Source of the DNA: Oscillospiraceae bacterium
GTDB lineage: Bacteria; Bacillota; Clostridia; Oscillospirales; Acutalibacteraceae
Reading direction: 5' to 3'
Assembly: GCA_015066105.1 (NCBI GenBank)
Contig: SVOY01000009.1
Location: 1-64,000 of the forward strand
Length of the DNA: 64,000 nucleotides
This document shows positions 1 through 7,411 of this stretch, piece after piece. The notes beneath the pieces were generated by a model. The model ran no database searches. It had not been told where the DNA came from and saw only the letters and a list, made by a program, of their open reading frames with translations. How positions within the stretch are numbered: the first letter of the stretch is position 1; every line of letters begins with the position of its first letter. The position numbers and the translations under genes are program-made.

Positions 1-34
1 GAAAGGAGCTTTTTGTTGTATAACTTTTTATTAC

Positions 35-53
35 CCACCCGCATAGCGGGTGG
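35..53. repeat. Short perfect hairpin
   Basis: CCACCCGC (35-42) pairs with GCGGGTGG (46-53) across a 3-nt ATA loop. It has no T-run directly after it on the plus strand and belongs to whatever lies left of the window. Its function is not clear; it could be the end of an upstream transcript. Confidence 0.5.
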
Positions 54-106
54 TTGTCTGTTTCGGACATTCCGTCCTCAACTGGCTCAAGCCATTAAAT
101 AAAAAT

Positions 107-134
107 AAAGGTCACGGCAAACGCCGTGACCTTT
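107..134 (-). terminator. Rho-independent terminator of the alpha/beta hydrolase gene
   Basis: A 12-bp perfect stem (107-118 with 123-134, AAAGGTCACGGC/GCCGTGACCTTT) with a 4-nt loop lies just past the stop codon of the minus-strand hydrolase gene. Read on the minus strand it is followed by a T-rich tract (TTTATTTTTATTT), as expected for an intrinsic terminator. The plus-strand side is also T-rich, so it could work in both directions. Confidence 0.8.
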
Positions 135-158
135 GTGTTTTGTTTTAAAGCTTTTTCC

Positions 159-1121
159 TCAGCTGAACATATTCTCAAGAGCACTAATATCAAAGGGCTC
201 GCCAACACTTCTTATAAAGTCGAGGATATCTCTGAAAACGTTTTCTCTGTCGTCCTCGTTAAGAATTTCGTGTCTGTCGCCGGGATAAAGAATTACCTTG
301 GGCTGATGGCCCGCATCCTCAAGATTGTCGCAGACATTGATAACGCCCTTGCCGTTGAAGCCTATGGGGTCCTTCGCTCCCGAAACGAGAAGAATGGGAA
401 GTGAGGGAGGGATAAGGTATGCCCATTCGTCGGTGCAGGCGGAGTTTGCAAGAGAAATAAGGTCTCTCACACCGCCGAGCTTGAGGTCGGCACCGCAGAG
501 AGGGTCAGCTATGTAGGCGTCAACATTTTCGGGGTTTCGGCTGAGCCAGTCCTTATCGGTGCGTGCATCCTTTACAAACAGGGAGCTGAACTTATCGAGA
601 ATTGCGTTTGAGGCAGCGGCGCGGGGGCCCAATTTTTTGCAAAGGAAGCGGATAGGCTCTTCAAGCACTACGGCAGCAGAGGGCAGCTCGCCCGTGCCGC
701 AGAGAATGAGTGCCGAAAGCTCGTTCCAGAAGGCGGTTGCATAAACCCTTGCACAGAAGGAGCCCATGCTGTGGCCGAAAAGGTAATAGGGCAGCTCGGG
801 ATAGCGTCTGTGCATAATTGAGTAAAGAATGTGCATATCGTCAATCATGCGCTTGTCGCCGTCCTCCTCAGCAAAAAAGCCGAGGTCGTCAAGGCTGTCA
901 ACGCTTTTGCCGTGACCGAGGTGGTCGTTGCCACAGACGATATAGCCTTCGTTTGCAAGAAAGCGTGCAAACTCGTCGTAGCGTTCAATGTGCTCACTTA
1001 CACCGTGGGCAATCTGAAAAATGCCCTTGTACTCTTTTTCGTCATCCTGCCAGATGCAGCAGTGAATTTTATTTATTGCCGTTGAGGAAAGGAAATAAGC
1101 ATCCTTTTTGATAATAGCCAT
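159..1121 (-). CDS. Alpha/beta hydrolase, monoacylglycerol lipase/lysophospholipase type
   Basis: A 320-residue soluble alpha/beta hydrolase. The nucleophile elbow reads GHSMGS, the oxyanion region is FQIAHGVSEH, and a C-terminal GDRHEIL supplies the likely catalytic histidine; the acid is probably in SGAKDPIG. This is the pattern of the lysophospholipase/monoacylglycerol lipase group (Hydrolase_4), which hydrolyses acyl esters in the cytosol. The start is fixed by AAGGAG about 9 bases upstream of ATG. It is a single-gene unit with its own promoter (1156-1184) and terminator. The substrate cannot be told from sequence. Confidence 0.85.
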   Translation of the reverse strand: MAIIKKDAYFLSSTAINKIHCCIWQDDEKEYKGIFQIAHGVSEHIERYDEFARFLANEGYIVCGNDHLGHGKSVDSLDDLGFFAEEDGDKRMIDDMHILYSIMHRRYPELPYYLFGHSMGSFCARVYATAFWNELSALILCGTGELPSAAVVLEEPIRFLCKKLGPRAAASNAILDKFSSLFVKDARTDKDWLSRNPENVDAYIADPLCGADLKLGGVRDLISLANSACTDEWAYLIPPSLPILLVSGAKDPIGFNGKGVINVCDNLEDAGHQPKVILYPGDRHEILNEDDRENVFRDILDFIRSVGEPFDISALENMFS

Positions 1122-1155
1122 AAGGGTTTCTCCTTTTAAAATATTTGTCCCTTAC

Positions 1156-1184
1156 AGTATAATATATCGCGAGTAAATAATCAA
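1156..1184 (-). promoter_or_regulatory. Sigma-A promoter of the hydrolase gene
   Basis: On the minus strand TTGATT (1179-1184) and TATACT (1156-1161) are separated by exactly 17 bases, 35 bases upstream of the start codon. Both hexamers match the consensus well. Confidence 0.7.
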
Positions 1185-1223
1185 CAAAATTTATTTAATT
1201 TTTAAGTATTTAAAATAACATAG

Positions 1224-1252
1224 TTTACAATCGCTTTAAAATGGGGTATAAT
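1224..1252 (+). promoter_or_regulatory. Sigma-A promoter of the DUF5685/J-domain operon
   Basis: TTTACA (1224-1229) and a consensus TATAAT (1247-1252) lie 17 bases apart, about 58 bases upstream of the TTG start at 1310. It is divergent from the hydrolase promoter. Confidence 0.75.
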
Positions 1253-1309
1253 TAGTAATCAGCAGTCAGTAGTCGGGGGACTCTTTTAAAAATAACAAGA
1301 GGTGGAAAT

Positions 1310-2173
1310 TTGTTCGGATATATTAAATGCGATAAGCCTGAAATGAAGGTAAAGGAATATGAGGCCTACAAAGGGCTTTACTGCTCGCTTTGCAGGGCTA
1401 TGAAAAAGCACTTCGGCGTTCTTTCAACGGCAACGCTCAGCTATGATATCGCTTTTCTTGTGCTTGTCCGCCTTTCCTTTTCCTGCGTAATCCCCGATTT
1501 CAGAAGCGGAAGATGTATTTACAACCCTGCCAAAAAATGCAATTACTGCCGCAACGGTGACGGGGAGCTGCGTTATGCAGCGGCGGTTTCAATGCTGCTT
1601 TTTTATCACAAGGTGAGGGATAATATTGCTGACAGCCCCTTGCACAAAAAAATACTTATGTACCTTATATTGCCCTTTGCGTTTATTAAAAAGCGCAAGG
1701 CCGAAAAAATGTATTCCGAGGTGGGAGAGCTTATAGAGCAGGCGATGAAGCGCCAGAACGAAACCGAAAAAAGCGGAACGGACCTGCCCGACAAAGCCGC
1801 TCACGAAAGCGCCGATGCCCTCGGCAGAATTTTCGCATATGAGCTTTCCGACGAAGAGGGGAGCCTTTACCGCTTCGGCTACGGTATGGGCAAATGGGTG
1901 TATCTTGCCGATGCGGCAGATGACCTTAAGGATGACCTTGAAACGGGCTCATACAATGTTTTTGTAAATATGCTCGGCCTTAAAAAGGGCGACGGGCTTA
2001 CCAAGGGAGACCTCGGTATTATTGAAAATTGTCTTAATCTGAGCTGTGCCTTTGCCGCACAGAGCCTTGAAGAAAAAGAAAGCAAGACTCTTTTGCCGAT
2101 TATTGAAAACATAGTTTATTCGGGTACACAGCTTGTAATGAATAATATTCTGAAAGGAATGTGTGAAAAATGA
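1310..2173 (+). CDS. DUF5685 family protein
   Basis: A 287-residue protein of the DUF5685 family, recognised by its N-terminal MFGYIKCDKPEMKVKEYEAY and the following CSLCRAMKKHFG. Cysteines in C-x2-C pairs (YCSLC, KKCNYC) suggest metal binding, but no enzymatic motif is known. The C-terminal half is alpha-helical and acidic (ADAADDLKDDLE), reminiscent of prenyl-synthase-like helical proteins; that is inference. The start is TTG with AGAGGTGG upstream. The stop overlaps the ATG of the next gene (ATGA), so it is translationally coupled to the J-domain protein, and a shared role with that chaperone partner is likely. The molecular function is unknown. Confidence 0.8.
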   Translation: MFGYIKCDKPEMKVKEYEAYKGLYCSLCRAMKKHFGVLSTATLSYDIAFLVLVRLSFSCVIPDFRSGRCIYNPAKKCNYCRNGDGELRYAAAVSMLLFYHKVRDNIADSPLHKKILMYLILPFAFIKKRKAEKMYSEVGELIEQAMKRQNETEKSGTDLPDKAAHESADALGRIFAYELSDEEGSLYRFGYGMGKWVYLADAADDLKDDLETGSYNVFVNMLGLKKGDGLTKGDLGIIENCLNLSCAFAAQSLEEKESKTLLPIIENIVYSGTQLVMNNILKGMCEK

Positions 2174-2772
2174 AAGACCCTTATGAGGTTCTCGGAGTTC
2201 CCAGAGGAGCTGACAGAGAAAAGGTAAAGGCGGCTTACAGAGAGCTTGCAAAAAAATATCACCCCGACCAGTATGCGGGCTCGCCCCTTGCTGACCTTGC
2301 TAACGAAAAAATGCAGGAAATCAACGAGGCCTATGATACAATTCTGTCGGGCAACACGGGCTACCGTTCGTCGGGCTCAGATTATTCGGTCAACGATTAT
2401 TCTGCCGTTGAAAGCTATCTTAACCGCGGCGCCCTTGATGAGGCTGAAAGAATACTTGAAACAATGAGCGAGCACAGCCGCGATGCCCATTGGTATTATC
2501 TCAAGGGTGAGGTCAATTACCGAAGGGGCTGGACTCAGCAGGCCTACAGCTACTACTCAATGGCCTACAATATGCAGCCGGGCAACCCCATTTATAAGCA
2601 GGCCTTTGAAAAAATGGCACAAAGCAGAAGCGGCGGCTTCAGAACGGGCCACACTCAGCGCCACGGACACGGCTCGTCAGGTGACTGTGACGGCTGTGAT
2701 ATCTGTACGGGTCTTATGTGCGCCGATTGCTGCTGTGAATGCTGCGGCGGCGACCTGATTTCATGCTGCTGA
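2170..2772 (+). CDS. J-domain protein with C-terminal cysteine cluster
   Basis: A 200-residue DnaJ-like co-chaperone. Residues 1-65 form a J domain with the HPD tripeptide at 31-33 (KKYHPDQYAG), which stimulates DnaK ATPase activity. Residues 75-150 look like TPR-type helices (DEAERILETM, HWYYLKGEVNYRRGWTQQAY). There is no G/F region and no classical zinc-finger domain; instead the last ~30 residues carry about a dozen cysteines (GDCDGCDICTGLMCADCCC and onward), probably a metal site or a membrane/thiol anchor. It overlaps the DUF5685 gene by 4 bases and is followed 9 bases later by a membrane protein, so the three form one operon. Confidence 0.85.
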   Translation: MKDPYEVLGVPRGADREKVKAAYRELAKKYHPDQYAGSPLADLANEKMQEINEAYDTILSGNTGYRSSGSDYSVNDYSAVESYLNRGALDEAERILETMSEHSRDAHWYYLKGEVNYRRGWTQQAYSYYSMAYNMQPGNPIYKQAFEKMAQSRSGGFRTGHTQRHGHGSSGDCDGCDICTGLMCADCCCECCGGDLISCC

Positions 2773-2781
2773 GGTAATAAT

Positions 2782-3345
2782 ATGAAAAAATCTGTAAGTG
2801 TGAAAACGGCATTGGGCGCAATGGTTACCGCCCTTTCCGTCGTTATTCTCATCCCCTCGGCCGTGCAGGTGTTTGTTTATGCCCTGCCTGCAATGGCGGG
2901 CATGCTCACTATGTTTGCCGTGGTGGAAATTGACAAAAAGTGGGCGATGGGCTCTTACGTTGCAGCCTCGCTTATAGGGCTTTTGTTTGTTGCAAACAAG
3001 GAGGCAGTGATGTATTACGTTGCCTTTTTCGGCTACTATCCCGTTGTAAAGGCCTTGCTTGAAAGCAAGCTTCCCAGGGTGGCGGAGTATGTGCTGAAGT
3101 TTCTCATCTTTAACGTTTCAATCGTCCTTTCGGGCGTTGTTCTTGTAAAGGTTTTCGGTATGCCCTACAATGAGCTTCTTGGCATTGACGGGGAAAGTGC
3201 CTTTTTTACAAAATTCGCCCTGCCCATAATGCTCGGTCTCGGTAACCTTGTGTTCATTCTTTATGATGTTGCTCTTACAAGAATGCTTACGGCGTATTTA
3301 TACGTCTGGCAGAAAAGATTTCATAAGATTATGAGATTCAGATAA
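2782..3345 (+). CDS. Integral membrane protein, third gene of the J-domain operon
   Basis: 187 residues with about five hydrophobic helices (for example VVILIPSAVQVFVYALPAMA and MYYVAFFGYYPVVKALLE). The alternation of short loops and helices recalls the S components of ECF transporters or DUF2232-like proteins, but no substrate motif is visible. GAGGTAAT precedes the ATG. It is co-directional and nearly contiguous with the J-domain gene, so it is probably cotranscribed. The function is unknown; a small-molecule S component is one possibility because folT, a true ECF S component, is next door. Confidence 0.7.
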   Translation: MKKSVSVKTALGAMVTALSVVILIPSAVQVFVYALPAMAGMLTMFAVVEIDKKWAMGSYVAASLIGLLFVANKEAVMYYVAFFGYYPVVKALLESKLPRVAEYVLKFLIFNVSIVLSGVVLVKVFGMPYNELLGIDGESAFFTKFALPIMLGLGNLVFILYDVALTRMLTAYLYVWQKRFHKIMRFR

Positions 3346-3353
3346 TATAAAAA

Positions 3354-3383
3354 AAGCTCCGTAGCCTATTGACTTGTCGGCTG
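3354..3383 (+). terminator. Probable terminator of the DUF5685 operon
   Basis: The arms CCGTAGCC and GGCTGCGG pair, with one G-T wobble, around a ~12-nt loop and are followed by TGTTATATTATTTCTT. It separates the upstream operon from the riboswitch leader. Confidence 0.5.
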
Positions 3384-3422
3384 CGGGGTGTTATATTATT
3401 TCTTGTCAGCTTATGACGAAAA

Positions 3423-3522
3423 AACAGAGTAGATTTGTGTGCGTTGAAGTGCCCTCGGGACGGGGAGTTGCCCTTGGGACGAAAAGATTTTTCTTGCGGT
3501 ACACAAGTTGCATCCCGCTGTT
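3423..3522 (+). ncRNA. THF-type riboswitch aptamer controlling folT
   Basis: The leader matches the class-I tetrahydrofolate riboswitch layout. P1 is AACAG (3423-3427) with CTGTT (3518-3522). The conserved GAGTAGAT follows, then P2 from TTGTGT with ACACAA, the GCGTTGAAGTG segment, and the diagnostic 3' junction TTGCATCCCGCTG. This aptamer family is known to bind reduced folates and to sit before folT or folate biosynthesis genes, which is the case here. The match is by eye; a covariance model search would settle it. Confidence 0.85.
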
Positions 3523-3544
3523 ATAAAAAGGATATTTATATTTA

Positions 3545-3589
3545 ACTTCCTTTATTTTCAGCGAGACAAAGTAAAGGAAGTGTTTTTTT
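3545..3589 (+). terminator. Riboswitch expression platform: terminator overlapping the folT ribosome binding site
   Basis: ACTTCCTTTA (3545-3554) pairs perfectly with TAAAGGAAGT (3572-3581), followed by G and seven Ts (3583-3589) that end at the folT ATG. The 3' arm contains AAAGGAAG, the only Shine-Dalgarno-like sequence for folT. The same hairpin could therefore terminate transcription and also hide the ribosome binding site when folate is bound. Confidence 0.8.
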
Positions 3590-4138
3590 ATGGAAAAAAA
3601 GGTGTTCAGCCAACAAAAAATCTTTAAGCTTTGCTGCCTCGGTATTCTCATTGCAATGCAGGTTGTGCTTGCACGCTTTGCGGCCGTACCCATTGGTGAT
3701 ATGATGCGTTTTTCAACCTCCTTCATTCCCGTTGTCATTGCCGCAAGGTGCTTCGGCGTGTGGGGAGGTATGGCGGTTTACGGCATAGGAGATTTTGTGG
3801 GGGCAATAGCTTTTCCCACGGGTGGTGCGTTTTTCCCCGGCTATACCCTTACGGCGGCGGTTGTGGGTCTCATCTTCGGCCTGTTTTTAAGACCGGTGAA
3901 AAATGAAGAGACGGCCCTGCAAAGGAATGTAAAGCTTGTACTGTCTGTGCTTTCAACCCAGCTTATCGGCTCATTTTTGCTCAACAGCTTCTGGCGGAGC
4001 TTTCAGACGGGCACACCCTACGGTGCGGTGCTGATGACAAGGCTGCCGCAATGCCTCGTTTCTTCTGTTGTACAGATAATTTTTATGGTGCTTTTCCTTG
4101 ATAAAATCTGTAACGTGGTGAAGAAAATACTAAAATAA
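3590..4138 (+). CDS. folT: Folate ECF transporter S component FolT
   Basis: A 182-residue membrane protein with about six helices, typical for an ECF S component. The conserved stretch GDMMRFSTSFIPVVIAARCF and the following GDFVGAIAFPTGGAFFPGYT are the folate-binding FolT family signature. It captures folates from outside and works with the shared ECF module (EcfA, EcfA', EcfT), which is not in the window. The gene has its own THF-riboswitch leader, so the assignment is supported by both protein and RNA. The start codon follows directly on the terminator T-run. Confidence 0.92.
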   Translation: MEKKVFSQQKIFKLCCLGILIAMQVVLARFAAVPIGDMMRFSTSFIPVVIAARCFGVWGGMAVYGIGDFVGAIAFPTGGAFFPGYTLTAAVVGLIFGLFLRPVKNEETALQRNVKLVLSVLSTQLIGSFLLNSFWRSFQTGTPYGAVLMTRLPQCLVSSVVQIIFMVLFLDKICNVVKKILK

Positions 4139-4154
4139 TATCAAGGGTCGTGTA

Positions 4155-4192
4155 AAGGGCTTCTGTGACCGTTAACGGTCGCAGAAGCCCTT
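4155..4192. terminator. Bidirectional terminator between folT and coaX
   Basis: A 17-bp stem with one G-T pair (AAGGGCTTCTG... with ...CAGAAGCCCTT, 4155-4171 with 4176-4192) and a 4-nt loop lies between the convergent genes folT and coaX. T-rich sequence on both sides fits termination from either direction. Confidence 0.85.
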
Positions 4193-4204
4193 GCTTTAAA
4201 TATG

Positions 4205-4981
4205 TTACTGTTTATCTGTGGCTTGTCTGTAAATCTGCCGGAGTCCGTCAAGAAGCAGAAATTCATCGTAAATCATTTCTGTTTCACAGCAGCGGCTTAT
4301 GCTTTCGCTGTAGCCGCCCGTTGCAACAACGGTAACCATTTCCTCATCAAGCTCTTTTTTTATACGGCTTACAAGTCCGTCAAGCATTGCCGCCGTGCCG
4401 AAAACAACACCGCTTCTCATACATTCAACGGTGTTTTCGCCTATTACCCTTTCGGGTGCCGAAAGGCTGATTTCGGGAAGCAGAGAGGCTTTTTCCGAAA
4501 GAGCGGCAAGGGAGATTTTTACCCCCGGTGAAATTGTACAGCCTCTGAATGTGCCGCTTCTGTCAATTACAATGATTTTTGTTGCGGTGCCCAGGTCTGC
4601 AACAAGGCAGGGCAGGGGGTATTTGCTTATTGCCCCCACGGTTGCGGCGATAAGGTCTGCACCGAGGTGAGAAACGGGCAGAATCTCCACCCTGATATTG
4701 CCGTTATATTCTTCGCCTACGGTAAGAGGCCTTTTACCCGTCAGTCTTTCAACGGCTTGCGAGTAGGCGGGTGTGACCTCGGGCACAACGCTTGAAATAA
4801 TCGCCCCCGAAAAGTCCTTTCCGCAAATGCCGCTTTGCTTCAATGTGTCAAGCAGAGCCTTGTGGTATTCCTCGGCACTTTTTTCTTTATCGGTAAGTAT
4901 TCTTGAGGTGAAAATAAGGCTATCGTTTTTAAAAGCACCTACGGTGATGCCGGTGTTTCCTATATCGGTTGTAAGAAGCAT
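4205..4981 (-). CDS. coaX: Type III pantothenate kinase CoaX
   Basis: 258 residues of the ASKHA-fold type III pantothenate kinase, which phosphorylates pantothenate in the first step of CoA synthesis. Motifs are the N-terminal phosphate-binding DIGNTGI, SHLGADL in the pantothenate site, DLGTATKI, GCTISPGV and the C-terminal ATGGYSE. The start was placed at the internal ATG at 4981 because GAAAGGAG lies 9 bases upstream; a 12-residue longer reading from 5017 has no ribosome site and would overlap the promoter. It is a monocistronic gene. Confidence 0.93.
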   Translation of the reverse strand: MLLTTDIGNTGITVGAFKNDSLIFTSRILTDKEKSAEEYHKALLDTLKQSGICGKDFSGAIISSVVPEVTPAYSQAVERLTGKRPLTVGEEYNGNIRVEILPVSHLGADLIAATVGAISKYPLPCLVADLGTATKIIVIDRSGTFRGCTISPGVKISLAALSEKASLLPEISLSAPERVIGENTVECMRSGVVFGTAAMLDGLVSRIKKELDEEMVTVVATGGYSESISRCCETEMIYDEFLLLDGLRQIYRQATDKQ

Positions 4982-5005
4982 AAAAAAATCTCCTTTCTTA
5001 TAAAA

Positions 5006-5034
5006 AGTATAGTCCACAAGGTGGAAAAAGTCAA
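5006..5034 (-). promoter_or_regulatory. Sigma-A promoter of coaX
   Basis: On the minus strand TTGACT (5029-5034) and TATACT (5006-5011) are 17 bases apart. The spacer contains a small palindrome CCACCTTGTGG, a possible regulator site. Confidence 0.8.
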
Positions 5035-5076
5035 TGTACTGTGGTAGAATATAAAGCAGAAAAGGCGGTGAGAGCT

Positions 5077-5949
5077 GTGAGATGTGAGCTTTGTCCGAGA
5101 ATGTGCGGCGTTGACAGAAGCAAAAACAAAGGCCGTTGCGGTGTCGGCAATGAAATTACTGTTGCCCGTGCGGCAAAGCATATGTGGGAGGAGCCGCCCG
5201 TAAGCGGCTCAAGAGGCAGCGGCACGGTGTTCTTCTCGGGCTGTAATTTGGGCTGTGTTTACTGTCAGAATTATGAAATAAGCCACGGCGCAAAAGGGAA
5301 AATAATAAGCGAGGAAAGGCTTGCAGAAATTTTTACAGAGCTTGAAGCCGAAGGCGTACATAATATAAACCTTGTCAATCCTACCCATTATGCAGACAGG
5401 ATTAAAAAGGTCCTTGAAGTCAAAAGACCGTCGGTGCCCGTTGTTTACAACAGCTCCGGCTATGAAAGGGTAAGCACACTGCAGAGCCATGAGGGCCTTA
5501 TTGATATTTATCTGCCCGACCTTAAATATATAAGTGATGAGCGTTCGGCAAAATACAGCGGCGCAGAGGATTATTTTCACTTTGCCTCAAGGGCTTTGCT
5601 TGAAATGAAAAGGCAGTGCCCTGAAAACATTTTTGACAAAGACGGCATAATGCAAAAGGGTGTGATAATCCGTCACCTTATTCTGCCGCAGAATACCAAT
5701 CAGTCAATAAAAATCCTTGAGTGGATAAGTCGCAACCTCGGCACGGATACGCTCATAAGCCTTATGAGTCAGTACACACCCTGCGGCCGTGCGGAGAAAT
5801 ATAAAGAGCTGACGAGAAAAATCACCGAAAGGGAATATGAAAAGGTGGTTTCTGCCGCTGAGGAAATGGGCTTTGACAATATCTTTATCCAGGCTTATGA
5901 CTCGGCAAGTGAAAATTTTATACCGGATTTTGATTTCTCGGGTGTGTAG
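5077..5949 (+). CDS. PflA-like radical SAM protein
   Basis: 290 residues. An N-terminal cysteine set (CELCPRMCGVDR, GRCGVG) precedes the radical SAM cluster motif GCNLGCVYCQNYEIS (C-x3-C-x2-C), which binds a 4Fe-4S cluster and SAM. The layout matches the PflX-type branch of pyruvate formate-lyase activating enzyme homologues; the substrate of this branch is not established. The start was placed at GTG 5077 because AAGGCGGTGA, nine of ten bases of the ideal Shine-Dalgarno, ends 5 bases before it; an earlier in-frame GTG at 5041 has no such site. It is a single gene, divergent from coaX. Confidence 0.85.
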   Translation: MRCELCPRMCGVDRSKNKGRCGVGNEITVARAAKHMWEEPPVSGSRGSGTVFFSGCNLGCVYCQNYEISHGAKGKIISEERLAEIFTELEAEGVHNINLVNPTHYADRIKKVLEVKRPSVPVVYNSSGYERVSTLQSHEGLIDIYLPDLKYISDERSAKYSGAEDYFHFASRALLEMKRQCPENIFDKDGIMQKGVIIRHLILPQNTNQSIKILEWISRNLGTDTLISLMSQYTPCGRAEKYKELTRKITEREYEKVVSAAEEMGFDNIFIQAYDSASENFIPDFDFSGV

Positions 5950-5955
5950 GGTGCA

Positions 5956-5979
5956 AGGCCGTAAAAAAACTTACGGCTT
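5956..5979 (+). terminator. Weak hairpin after the radical SAM gene
   Basis: GCCGTAA (5958-5964) pairs with TTACGGC (5971-5977) across an AAAAAC loop shortly after the stop codon. No strong T-run follows, so termination is only possible. Confidence 0.4.
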
Positions 5980-6072
5980 AAACTACTGTAATTTAGTATC
6001 AAAACCCCTTTATTTTTAACAAATAATGTGCTAAACTAATATAAATATCAGTTTAAACGGAGGAATTTTGAA

Positions 6073-6555
6073 ATGAAAGGCTTTCTTAACGAGTTCAAAA
6101 AATTCATAATGCGCGGTAACGTAATCGACCTTGCAGTCGGCGTTATCATCGGCGGTGCCTTCCAGGCTATCGTCAACTCACTTGTAAATGACATTGTTTC
6201 GCCCGTAATCTCTCTTGCAACAAAGGGCATCAACTTTGCAGATAAGTTTATACTGCTTACCACGGACGATGTTACCTTTGCAACCGTTGAGGCCGCAAAG
6301 GAGGCAGGCTATGCAACGCTCAACTACGGCTCCTTTATTACCGCTGTTATCAACTTCCTCATTATGGCAACGGTTATCTTCCTGCTTGTAAAGGGCATCA
6401 ACAAGGTAAGCGAAATTGGTAAGAAAAAGGAAGAGGAGGCACCTGCCGCCCCCACAACAAAGACCTGCCCCTACTGTAAGAGTGAAATTTCAGTTGAAGC
6501 AGTAAGATGCCCCAACTGTACATCTGACCTTCCCGAGGAGGAAAAGGCAGAATGA
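6073..6555 (+). CDS. mscL: Large-conductance mechanosensitive channel MscL with C-terminal zinc ribbon
   Basis: 160 residues. The N-terminal amphipathic helix and pore helix (FKKFIMRGNVIDLAVGVIIG) are classic MscL, a homopentameric channel that releases solutes on hypo-osmotic shock. The second membrane helix is near residues 85-105. Instead of the usual short helical bundle at the end, residues 131-149 form a zinc ribbon with two C-x2-C knuckles (TCPYC at 132-135, RCPNC at 146-149), followed by an acidic tail. ACGGAGG precedes the ATG. Its stop overlaps the proC start (ATGA), so the two are coupled. Confidence 0.93.
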   Translation: MKGFLNEFKKFIMRGNVIDLAVGVIIGGAFQAIVNSLVNDIVSPVISLATKGINFADKFILLTTDDVTFATVEAAKEAGYATLNYGSFITAVINFLIMATVIFLLVKGINKVSEIGKKKEEEAPAAPTTKTCPYCKSEISVEAVRCPNCTSDLPEEEKAE

Positions 6556-7346
6556 TTGGCTTTATCGGCTCGGGAAATATGGCTTCGGCAATAATAAGGG
6601 GCCTTGTTGCAGACGGAAAATATGACGGCAGTGACATTGCCGTATACGATATCTGCCGCGAAAAGGCACAAGAGCTTTCAAGGGAGCTTTCACTCTGCCT
6701 TAAGGCGAGCGAAAGGGAAATTGCAGCACAGTGCGATACGGTTGTTCTTGCCGTAAAGCCCGACGCTTTTCCGTCCCTGCTTTCACAAATCGGCGAAGAG
6801 CTGAAGGCAAACGACCCCCTTATAATTTCAATCGCCGCAGGCAAAACAACGGAGTTCATTGCTTCACTTTTGCCCTATACACCCCGTCTTATCCGCATTA
6901 TGCCCAACATCAATGCCAAGGTGCAGGCGGCAATTTCAGCCTATTGCGGAAATGAAAGAGCAACAGATGCCGACAGGAGCTTTGTAAAGGCCTTCTGCGG
7001 TGCCTTCGGCAGAGGCATTGAAATTGACGAAAAAAAGTTTTCAATTTACAGTGCAATAGGCGGCTGCAGCCCCGCTTTTGCCTTTATGTTCATTGATTCT
7101 ATGGCAAGGACCGCCGTCAAAAACGGTATGACAAAGGCCGAGGCCCTTGAAGCCGCGGCTCAGGCAGTGCTCGGCAGTGCAAAGCTTATACTTGAAAGTG
7201 ATGAGCACCCCTGGAAGCTTGTTGATGCGGTGTGCTCGCCCGGCGGTACAACAATAGAGGGTGTTTGCACCCTGCAGGAAAAGGGCTTTGAGGCGGCGGT
7301 AGAGGCTGCCGTTGAGGCTTCCTACAATAAGGATAAAAGGTTATAA
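6552..7346 (+). CDS. proC: Pyrroline-5-carboxylate reductase
   Basis: 264 residues. The N-terminal dinucleotide-binding motif is MIGFIGSGNMASAI and the C-terminal family block covers GGCSPAFAFMFIDSM and SPGGTTIEGV. It reduces 1-pyrroline-5-carboxylate to proline with NAD(P)H, the last step of proline synthesis, in the cytosol. It starts inside the mscL stop codon. Pairing an osmotic safety valve with the synthesis of a compatible solute makes biological sense, though this is inference from position only. Confidence 0.93.
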   Translation: MIGFIGSGNMASAIIRGLVADGKYDGSDIAVYDICREKAQELSRELSLCLKASEREIAAQCDTVVLAVKPDAFPSLLSQIGEELKANDPLIISIAAGKTTEFIASLLPYTPRLIRIMPNINAKVQAAISAYCGNERATDADRSFVKAFCGAFGRGIEIDEKKFSIYSAIGGCSPAFAFMFIDSMARTAVKNGMTKAEALEAAAQAVLGSAKLILESDEHPWKLVDAVCSPGGTTIEGVCTLQEKGFEAAVEAAVEASYNKDKRL

Positions 7347-7351
7347 AAAAC

Positions 7352-7387
7352 AAATCACCGGTAAGCAAAAGCTTTATCGGTGATTTT
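7352..7387 (+). terminator. Terminator after mscL-proC
   Basis: AAATCACCG (7352-7360) pairs with CGGTGATTT (7378-7386), and further A-T pairs and a T-rich tail follow. It sits 5 bases after the proC stop and 25 bases before the convergent Usp-like gene. Confidence 0.75.
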
Positions 7388-7411
7388 CTGTTGTTGTTTA
7401 TTCAGGGCATG

